DNA of 64,000 nt, taken from the NCBI RefSeq assembly GCF_014297575.1, contig NZ_CP060412.1, forward strand, positions 4,154,001-4,218,000, read 5' to 3'. Both the position numbers and the translations under genes were made by a program. Numbering within the stretch: the stretch's first letter is position 1; every line of letters begins with the position of its first letter. Positions 54,960-61,545 of this stretch are shown piece after piece. The DNA comes from Dyella telluris (GTDB lineage Bacteria > Pseudomonadota > Gammaproteobacteria > Xanthomonadales > Rhodanobacteraceae). Under the pieces are notes generated by a model, which was not told the DNA's origin, did no database searches, and worked only from the letters and a program-made list of their open reading frames with translations.

Positions 54960-55312
54960 TGCACGTTGTTTTCCTCGCGGGGATGATCGTGTGCATGACG
55001 GCGTCTCAGATACTCCTTAAGTTCGCCGGGTTACATTCGGTGGAACATGCGGGAGCCCTGGAGGGGTTCGTTCGAAATCCCTGGTTGTGGGCGGCCTTGA
55101 CCGTTTCCGCCGGTGGCATTTGCTGTTGGCTGCTTACGCTCCGTCGACTGCCGCTGGCGGTGGCCTATCCGTGGACGGCTTTGATTTACGTCATCACCCC
55201 GCTGGCGAGCGCCTGGATTTTTACCGATGTACTGAATGGACGTTATGCCATGGGCATGCTGCTCATTCTTTCGGGCGTAGTGCTCACCAGTCGTGGAGTA
55301 ACGTCACGATGA
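54959..55312 (+). CDS. Small EmrE/ArnE-like membrane protein (subunit 1)
   Basis: Protein of 117 residues with four predicted spans, the SMR/EamA-half architecture. It begins HVVFLAGMIVCMTASQILLKFAG, typical of ArnE-like subunits, and ends MGMLLILSGVVLTSRGV. A second protein of the same size follows in overlap, so they likely form a heterodimer like ArnE/ArnF, which flips undecaprenyl-phosphate-aminoarabinose. Here the cargo would be the modified sugar on a polyprenyl carrier (inference). ATG 54959 overlaps the upstream stop (TGATG). Confidence 0.82.
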   Translation: MHVVFLAGMIVCMTASQILLKFAGLHSVEHAGALEGFVRNPWLWAALTVSAGGICCWLLTLRRLPLAVAYPWTALIYVITPLASAWIFTDVLNGRYAMGMLLILSGVVLTSRGVTSR

Positions 55313-55635
55313 GCCCGACGGAATTGGGGCTGTGCCTTTCGTCGCTCGCATGCAGCAGTGTTTCCCAGCTCTTCATGAAGCGTGCGGCGCTTCCGGGAAA
55401 ACCATTGGGGCGGCTCGCCTGCCTTGGTGCGGCTGGTGGACTTCAATTGCTGTCGATCGGCCTGGTTGTGATTGCTCTTCGGACTCTTGCCATTTCCCAG
55501 CTGGTCCCATTTGCGGCGGGAGCGTATCTGCTTGTCCCCATCGGTAGCCGAAAGCTGTTCGGGGAACACCTGCATCCGCGCTTTTGGGTAGGAGCTCTTT
55601 TGATTGTCTCGGGAATCCTGTGTACTCAGATATAG
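55309..55635 (+). CDS. Small EmrE/ArnF-like membrane protein (subunit 2)
   Basis: Protein of 108 residues with four predicted spans and the same pattern as its neighbour: LSSLACSSVSQLFMKRAALPG at the start, LSIGLVVIALRTLAISQLVPFAAGAY in the middle, and FGEHLHPRFWVGALLIVSGILC at the end, with an SMR-type WxGALLIxxG end. ATGA overlap with the preceding gene. Two non-identical SMR-like genes in tandem favour a heterodimeric lipid-sugar flippase over a drug pump. Confidence 0.83.
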   Translation: MSPTELGLCLSSLACSSVSQLFMKRAALPGKPLGRLACLGAAGGLQLLSIGLVVIALRTLAISQLVPFAAGAYLLVPIGSRKLFGEHLHPRFWVGALLIVSGILCTQI

Positions 55636-57206
55636 CCTCCAAAGACGGTTCTTTGCCGGGTTCCTCGAGCATCCCGGCCGTCGCCATCATCATCCTGCTG
55701 CTCCTTACGGTGGCACTTCCCCGCCTGATGTTGAGTGGCGGCCTGCCGACGACTGACGAAGGATTTCAGGCTTACTACGCCCAGATCATGCATGCCAGCA
55801 TGGCCGCTGGTAGAGGTCTGCCCGATGCAGGGCCGCTGATGCTCTATCCGTTGCTGGGGAGCTGGGTGTTTGCTTTCGGCGTCAATCCAATGGTTGCGCT
55901 GCGGCTGCTGGATCTGCTGTTTGCGGTAGCCTCAGGCTACGCGTTCTTCCGGGTGATTGAACTGGAAAGCCGCAGCCGCTGGGGATCGATCCTGATAGCG
56001 GGTCTCTTCCTTTTCACGATGAACCTGACCGTATTCATCCAGTACGGATACAAGAACAGTATCCACGCTGCCTATCTCCCGTTGTTTGCAGCGTTATGGT
56101 TGGGTCTTCGCGCACCCGAGGTTACAAGAGCGGGCCGTTGGTTGAGCATCGGGGCACTCGTGTCGCTGGCGGTGTTGCTGCGAGAGACCTTCCTGCCGTT
56201 CATTGCGCTGGGGGGTGCCACCGTGCTGATCAGCCGAGGCACGCGTGCATGCATTCAATTTGTCGCCGGCGCGTTTGCCGTGGGAGTATTGATTACCGTC
56301 TCGATCCTGGCTGCCCGAGGAGGAGTGGCTGCCCTTCTCGGCGCCTACAAGGATGCCGGTCTCGTCTATTCCTCTATCGCCGACCAGCGCATAACCTTCT
56401 TCTTGAACTCCGGTGGGCAGGCACTCGGTGAAAGTGCCATGCCCGTACTCGTGGCAGTGCTCGGACTGGTCGTTGTACTTGTGCGGAAGGCGAGGGGGGG
56501 CAGTTCGTCCGGCTTGCCAAGATCTGCATTTTGGATATGCGCGGCGCTGCTTCCGATGGTCGAGCCAGCAACCAAGATCGGCTTTCCCTACCACTTTGGG
56601 GTATGTCTGGTGGGACTGGCCGGGTTGGCAGCGCTGGGCTGGCGCGAATTGAGCAAGATTGGTTCCCCCTTGGTGTTGCATCTGGCTGCCGCGGTGGTGA
56701 CCGCGGCATTTGCCATACAGGTCATACCTCGCCTCGCCTCCTATGCCGCCGCATGGCCGCAGACGCGAGAGGTCCTGATTGCCGCTTCGTCTGGCCAATG
56801 GCCGGAGAGTCTTACTGATAAATCGAACTATCTCCTGTCCGCGGCGGTTATCCGGCAGCTCACGCCGCCGGGAGCTTCCATAGCAATCAGCGGGTTCATG
56901 TACTCGCTTTACCCGTTGACGGGACATGTGCCTGCAACGCCCGGGCTGGCCAACTTGTCGGCCACCTTCATCACCTTGGGGCATTCCAGTGACAGGCTTC
57001 GGGAGGCACTGCTTCGCTGTCCGCCCGACGTAGTGATGACCACGAGCCGCACTGATTGGCCCGGCAGTTCCGAGATTCGTGCTGCCGTGCGCGAAACGGG
57101 TATTTACGAGGAAGTGGGCGAAATACCGTCCAGCACCTCCAGGCAGTACGGAAACTTTGGTGGGGCGATTTTTCGGGCCAAGAAGCACAACGCTTGCAGG
57201 GACTAG
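55620..57206 (+). CDS. GT-C-type multi-span membrane glycosyltransferase
   Basis: Protein of 528 residues with about ten or eleven predicted spans. An acidic motif close to the N-terminus, LPTTDEGFQAYYAQIMHAS, lies in the first periplasmic loop, where GT-C enzymes (GT39/GT83, ArnT-like) carry catalytic Asp/Glu. RETFLPFIALGG and the C-terminal soluble part (from about residue 440) fit. It probably transfers the lipid-linked sugar delivered by the SMR pair to a periplasmic acceptor such as LPS core, lipid A or a protein (inference). GTG 55620 is preferred over TTG 55584; it overlaps the SMR gene. Last gene of the operon. Confidence 0.84.
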   Translation: MYSDIASKDGSLPGSSSIPAVAIIILLLLTVALPRLMLSGGLPTTDEGFQAYYAQIMHASMAAGRGLPDAGPLMLYPLLGSWVFAFGVNPMVALRLLDLLFAVASGYAFFRVIELESRSRWGSILIAGLFLFTMNLTVFIQYGYKNSIHAAYLPLFAALWLGLRAPEVTRAGRWLSIGALVSLAVLLRETFLPFIALGGATVLISRGTRACIQFVAGAFAVGVLITVSILAARGGVAALLGAYKDAGLVYSSIADQRITFFLNSGGQALGESAMPVLVAVLGLVVVLVRKARGGSSSGLPRSAFWICAALLPMVEPATKIGFPYHFGVCLVGLAGLAALGWRELSKIGSPLVLHLAAAVVTAAFAIQVIPRLASYAAAWPQTREVLIAASSGQWPESLTDKSNYLLSAAVIRQLTPPGASIAISGFMYSLYPLTGHVPATPGLANLSATFITLGHSSDRLREALLRCPPDVVMTTSRTDWPGSSEIRAAVRETGIYEEVGEIPSSTSRQYGNFGGAIFRAKKHNACRD

Positions 57207-57251
57207 CAGCAGGCACGTGTAGTAATTGAAGTGCTGGCCTGGTCACCAGGT

Positions 57252-57297
57252 GCGTGGATGCTCCATCCACGCCGGCGGGTCAAGACCCGCCGGCTTT
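57252..57297 (+). terminator. Tandem hairpins ending the glycan operon
   Basis: Hairpin 1: GCGTGGATG / CATCCACGC (57252-57272), loop CTC. Hairpin 2: GCCGGCGGGT / ACCCGCCGGC (57271-57294), loop CAAG, followed by TTTGCT. They lie 46-90 nt after the stop. Confidence 0.75.
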
Positions 57298-57377
57298 GCT
57301 GAGTCAGGCGTTTTCCCTGCCCGCTGCAAGTGCGACATCTCGAAAGCGCCCTGATCCAATCCACCAACGCGACATAT

Positions 57378-57413
57378 GCCGAAGGCCCGGGAATCTCCCG
57401 GGCCTTCGGCGTT
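57378..57413. terminator. Strong 15-bp hairpin in the gap after the glycan operon
   Basis: Perfect inverted repeat GCCGAAGGCCCGGGA / TCCCGGGCCTTCGGC with a 3-nt loop, followed by GTTTATC. Unusually stable; terminator or extragenic palindrome. Confidence 0.6.
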
Positions 57414-57432
57414 TATCGGTCGCACTCAGGGA

Positions 57433-57489
57433 GGGCCAGAGTGGCTTGTCGTTCCATCGAAAAGCACTCTGCCCCTTTTCCCTTGACGG
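57433..57489. terminator. Hairpin with T run in the gap after the glycan operon
   Basis: Arms GGGCCAGAGTG (57433-57443) and CACTCTGCCCC (57475-57485), one mismatch, long loop of 31 nt, then TTTTCCC. The 337-bp gap 57207-57543 holds this and two other hairpin groups and no gene. Confidence 0.5.
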
Positions 57490-57543
57490 CGAGCCTCGCA
57501 CGCCAGGTCACGCTGATGCTTACTTGCGGGACAGCGAGTCCGG

Positions 57544-57885
57544 CTAAGCCTGCGTGGTTGACGAGGTAGCCTGGATGAACCTGCCAGTCTGGTCGAACGT
57601 GAGGGACTCGGTCACCGTATTTGCGTCGGCATGGCCTCGGAACGCGCCGACAAAGGGAATCCAGCTGCCGCTGCCTTTCGAATGCGTATAGGCGTAGACG
57701 ATCTGGATGCTGCCGTCGGGCAGGCGGCTCGAGGCATTCGGCTTGCCGAGCTGAGCCTCAACCTCGGCGATGGTTGTTATGCCGGGCTGGAACGTGCTGA
57801 CGACATGGGGATCGACTTTCGTGCCCGAGCTGGCGCAGCCGGCGATCAGGGCGGAGGCAAGTAGGGCGAACTTCTTGTACGACAC
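57544..57885 (-). CDS. BamE/SmpA-like small lipoprotein
   Basis: Protein of 113 residues. Lipobox LIAGC (lipid-modified Cys near residue 17), then a SmpA/OmlA-like domain: FQPGITTIAEVEAQLGKPNASSRLPDGSIQIVYAYTHSK, with the G-T-x-x-x-V/L-x-x-x-L-G-x-P pattern, and LTFDQTGRFIQA at the end. Envelope role expected but not the canonical BamE. Single gene facing the hairpin-rich gap. Confidence 0.78.
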   Translation of the reverse strand: MSYKKFALLASALIAGCASSGTKVDPHVVSTFQPGITTIAEVEAQLGKPNASSRLPDGSIQIVYAYTHSKGSGSWIPFVGAFRGHADANTVTESLTFDQTGRFIQATSSTTQA

Positions 57886-58623
57886 TGGGTTTCCTTACGA
57901 GGCTTGGCTTTATGTATGGGGTCATGCCATCGGGCTATTGGCTGGGGCGGCTAGCCGATGAGAGGGGAATGACCGTTCTCCTGATAGCACATTCTCTCTC
58001 TTTCGTTCGCGCTGCACTGTTGCCGAGTGCCCACATCGGGCGACTGGGTGCAGCGTCGGGTTGCGCATCGCGCGGCAGGACGCAGCAGGTGCTGCTCAAG
58101 TGCTGTCGATGCATGGTGCTTGACCGCGCCCGTGCCGCGATGGTGGCTACGGCGAAGATCGGCCCGTGGGCCAACCATCACGCTGATGTGCGCGCCCGCC
58201 CGATAAGCCGCACGCCGACTATCTGAGCTTGGCTACTGATCCGCGGCAAACGTAGCGACGTGGTGGCTCGCCACGGGTGACGATTGGCGTCTGTACATCC
58301 GGTTCGCCTGCTTCGAATTTCTTGAGCGGACCGACAGCCTCCTGCAGGAGGGGAAACTCCATTCTTCGTGGCCGTGGCCCTTGCCGATTTGGACGGCTAT
58401 CTGAGCAAAGTGCCCGCCAGGTCGATATCGCGATGGACCGTTCAGCTAAGCGCACCGTTGCCCTGCGTTCTGCTCGCGTCAGCCTCCCTTCACCATGCCG
58501 CAAGAACAATCGGATCTGTTCGGTCGCAAGCGGTGGTCTTGCTGGAGATAGAACCCGATGCCAGAAAACCGGCCTGGATGGCTGGAGGTGGGTGGCGTCG
58601 ACTGACGGGATGGGTGCAGCCTC
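57886..58623. other. Gene-poor region, no supported gene
   Basis: 738 bp with short overlapping frames in all directions and none with a good start, codon bias or recognisable domain. It may hold a decayed gene. A promoter for the deacetylase gene should lie near its right end. Confidence 0.5.
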
Positions 58624-59604
58624 ATGCCAGGCATATTTACTGTCTCACTGGATCTTGAGTTGTACTGGGGCGTGCGCGACAAGCGCAGCATTCAGGATTA
58701 CGAAGCCAATCTACGCGGCGAGCGCAGGGCTATTGAAGAAATGCTCGCCACGTTCGAAGCCCATGGGGTGCACGCCACCTGGGCGACGCTGGGCTTTATC
58801 TTTTTCACCGACGTGAATGAGCTGCGTGCGCGCCTGCCGCAGGATACGCCGGCTTACAGCGATAGCGTGCTGTCGCCGTACCCGTATATCGAAGAGCACG
58901 AGTGGGGTGAGGATGACCAGTATCACTTCGCGCCCGAGGTGATCGAGCTGATCCGCAGCCATCCTGGGCAGGAGATAGGCACGCACACGTTCTCGCACTA
59001 TTACTGTCTCGAACCCGGTCAGACGGCCGACGCCTTCCGCGCCGACCTTGCCGCCGCCATCGATACCGCCCATGCGCGTGGCATCGACATCCAGAGCCTG
59101 GTATTCCCTCGCAATCAGGGCAACCCTGAATACCTGTCAATGCTGCAGGAGCTGGGCATCCGCTGCTACCGCGGCAACGAGAGCGCACCGTTCTATACAC
59201 CACGGAACCAGGACCAGCAGAACCCGTGGGTAAGGGGGCTCCGTCTGCTCGATGCCTATGTCAATGTGACCGGGCACAACACCTACAGTTTCGAAGAGTG
59301 CGCGCAGAGTCGCCCGTACAACATTCCATCCAGTCGATTCCTCCGGCCGTACTCGCCGTCCTTCGCATGGATGGAGGAGCTGCGTCTGCACCGCATCAAG
59401 CGTGCCATGCGCCATGCGGCGATCAACAAACGGTTGTTCCATCTGTGGTGGCACCCGCATAACTTCGGCGCGCACATCGACGAAAACCAGCGGTTCCTTA
59501 CCAAGATACTGAGCTACTACCAGCAACTGCAGCGACGTTATGGCATGCAGTCACTCAACATGGGCGAGGTGTCCATGTTGCTGGAGCAGTTGCATGCCGG
59601 CTAG
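58624..59604 (+). CDS. Polysaccharide deacetylase-family (NodB-like) protein
   Basis: Protein of 326 residues. NodB-type motifs: first metal region SLDLELYWGVRD (DLE replacing TFDD), HTFSHYYC (HxxxH zinc pair) near residue 125, FPRNQGNPEYLSMLQELGI (motif 3 region) and LWWHPHNFG near residue 278 (motif 5 His). These are de-N-acetylases or related hydrolases acting on amino sugars. No signal peptide, so it should act in the cytosol, on nucleotide- or lipid-linked sugar. The next gene (formyltransferase) overlaps it by 11 nt. Confidence 0.88.
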   Translation: MPGIFTVSLDLELYWGVRDKRSIQDYEANLRGERRAIEEMLATFEAHGVHATWATLGFIFFTDVNELRARLPQDTPAYSDSVLSPYPYIEEHEWGEDDQYHFAPEVIELIRSHPGQEIGTHTFSHYYCLEPGQTADAFRADLAAAIDTAHARGIDIQSLVFPRNQGNPEYLSMLQELGIRCYRGNESAPFYTPRNQDQQNPWVRGLRLLDAYVNVTGHNTYSFEECAQSRPYNIPSSRFLRPYSPSFAWMEELRLHRIKRAMRHAAINKRLFHLWWHPHNFGAHIDENQRFLTKILSYYQQLQRRYGMQSLNMGEVSMLLEQLHAG

Positions 59605-60364
59605 GCCGCGCATCGTCATGCTGGCGGGGCCGGGTCAATCCACGGCGCTGATGTACAACGGCCTGCGTGACAGTTGCGATATCGCCGCCGTGGTGATCGA
59701 GGAGAAACCGTCGTCCCGCGCGATGCTGCGACACCGGGCGAAGACGCTGGGCTGGCTGCCGACGTTGGGGCAGGTGGCCTTCATCGCCTACAGCCGATGG
59801 CTTGGCAAGGCGTCTCGAGTGCGCGTTCGGCGGCTTATGGAGCGCTACGGGCTGGATGACTCGTCCATCCCTGCGGATGCCGTGACTCCCGTCGCCAGCG
59901 CCAACCGGCGCGAGGTGATCCGGTTGCTGAAAGCGCTGAAGCCCGACGCCGTGGTGGTGAACGGCACGAGGATCCTGTCGGCCAAGGTACTTGCTTCAGT
60001 CTCCGCGCCCTTCATCAACACGCACATGGGCATCACGCCTGCCTATCGCGGTGTGCATGGCGGCTATTGGGCGCTCGCCATGGATGACCGGGCCAACTGC
60101 GGGGTTACCGTTCACCTGGTCGATGAAGGCGTGGATACGGGAAACATCCTCCATCAAGCCATTATCGACGTTGACGAGTCGGACAACTTTGCCACGTATC
60201 CCATCCATCAGATGGCCAAGGCGATCCCGCTGATGCAGGCGGCAGTGAGGGAGGCCGCCGAGCATCGGCTGGTGCCCGTGGCTGCTTGTGGCGTATCGCG
60301 CCAGTGGTATCACCCCACGTTACCTTTCTATGTCAGGAAGCGCCTTCTTCACGGCATAAGATGA
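59594..60364 (+). CDS. Formyltransferase-family protein
   Basis: Protein of 256 residues with the Fmt/PurN formyl-transfer core in the second half: VVVNGTRILSAKVL (substrate Asn), INTHMGITPAYRGVHGGYWAL (catalytic His and loop) and GVTVHLVDEGVDTGNIL (catalytic Asp). The N-terminal 80 residues are an alternative Rossmann half. It transfers formyl from N10-formyl-tetrahydrofolate to an amine. Overlap with a deacetylase gene suggests that the deacetylated amino sugar is its acceptor, giving an N-formyl sugar (inference). The translated length lacks the Fmt C-terminal tRNA-binding domain. ATG 59594. Confidence 0.88.
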   Translation: MPARPRIVMLAGPGQSTALMYNGLRDSCDIAAVVIEEKPSSRAMLRHRAKTLGWLPTLGQVAFIAYSRWLGKASRVRVRRLMERYGLDDSSIPADAVTPVASANRREVIRLLKALKPDAVVVNGTRILSAKVLASVSAPFINTHMGITPAYRGVHGGYWALAMDDRANCGVTVHLVDEGVDTGNILHQAIIDVDESDNFATYPIHQMAKAIPLMQAAVREAAEHRLVPVAACGVSRQWYHPTLPFYVRKRLLHGIR

Positions 60365-61067
60365 CGCTTTGATTTCGTTGTTAAGCGAGCTGTGGTTGCG
60401 CCGAAGGCGCTGCTGCATCTCTGTATGCACCGATGATCGTCGGGAGACGCGCATCTCGCTTGTCCATCCATCGACAAGCCATGTTCATTCATTCTGTCCT
60501 GTTCAGATTCGTGGGGCCACCTTGCGGCACGAAGCTCTGCCGGCGCTTGCGAATCACGCTCATGTCGATCGATGCGCCCATCGAACGATGGTGTTTGCGC
60601 TGCATCATTTTCAGGCGTCCTTCTCATCGTGCGTCGCGTTCATGTTGTCGTGACATGTCCGTGATGAGTGGCCCTTTGCTGTTCACTTTGATGAATATTC
60701 ACATGAACAGCGTCAGCGCGACGACATGTTGAATGCATGTCTGTGAGGTCGTCGATGTTCGCGCGTACCCGTTGCGCGATTTCATCGATGATTCCTGAAT
60801 CACTGGTACATCGAAAAACTGTTGGTGTGCTTGAGTAGTGCTGCAAATGCGCCGATTTATCCGGATCTGTTCGGCCTCGGTTCACGGTAAGAATCGTAGT
60901 TAAGTAGACCTGCTCGACGGATCGTTGTCGCGGCGGACGTCCAAATGAAGACGCCGGTTGGCAGTGCTTCGCGGGAATCTGAATGACGTTGATTCCCGCA
61001 TCAAACAGGGGCCCTTATCCAGCGATATGAATGCTGGTTGATATCAATGCGGGAGCCTTAAATCACA
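60365..61067. other. 700-bp non-coding stretch ahead of the phosphatase-kinase genes
   Basis: No supported gene; AT-richer than the neighbouring coding sequence. A hairpin GCGGGAATC / GATTCCCGC (60971-60979 / 60991-60999, 11-nt loop) lies 69 nt before the phosphatase start. Long leaders are common ahead of polysaccharide operons; a regulatory leader is inferred. GGGAG at 61051-61055 is the likely ribosome-binding site. Confidence 0.5.
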
Positions 61068-61505
61068 GTGTTCAGACGGATATTGATCGTGTGCAGGGGC
61101 AACATCTGCCGCAGTCCTACGGCCCAATATCTTTTCCAGAGTCGCACAAAATTACGCGGCATCGAGGTGACCAGCGCAGGGCTGAATGCAGTGGTCGGAA
61201 GTGCAATGGACGCGATGTCGTTGCAGCTTCTCAATGAAAAGGATGGCGTGGATGGTTCATCGCATCGCGCTATCCAGCTCGTTCCTTCGATGTTGCTGGG
61301 TGCTGACCTGGTCATAGGGATGGAGAGAGAGCACATCGACGAGATGATGGAGGTTGCTCCCGAGGCACGAGGAAAGATCTACCTGCTGGACAAATGGCTT
61401 GATGGGCGCGACGTACCTGATCCGTTCCGCAAGAAGCGCCCGGTGTTCGAGCATGCCCACGAAATGATCGAGCGTGGTGTTGATAGCTGGATGCGCTATC
61501 TCTGA
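61068..61505 (+). CDS. Low-molecular-weight protein-tyrosine phosphatase (Wzb-like)
   Basis: Protein of 145 residues. Phosphate-binding loop IVCRGNICRSPTAQ near residue 8 (C-x5-R-S), general acid Asp in PDPFRKK near residue 119. Wzb/Etp type, dephosphorylates the tyrosine kinase that follows. GTG 61068 has GGGAG 12 nt upstream, a little distant. The kinase gene starts 40 nt later. Confidence 0.92.
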   Translation: MFRRILIVCRGNICRSPTAQYLFQSRTKLRGIEVTSAGLNAVVGSAMDAMSLQLLNEKDGVDGSSHRAIQLVPSMLLGADLVIGMEREHIDEMMEVAPEARGKIYLLDKWLDGRDVPDPFRKKRPVFEHAHEMIERGVDSWMRYL

Positions 61506-61545
61506 GTCCACTCCTTTCCATGGCGAGATTCCAGGCAAAGACGAG

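Noticed and set aside
48890..57206. Integrase-type island with att repeats at tRNA-Leu
   Set aside because: No integrase gene and no visible repeat of the tRNA 3' end within the window; island status rests on composition and position only.
58277..58816. 179-codon plus-strand frame upstream of the deacetylase
   Set aside because: Runs out of frame into the deacetylase gene and shows no family features.
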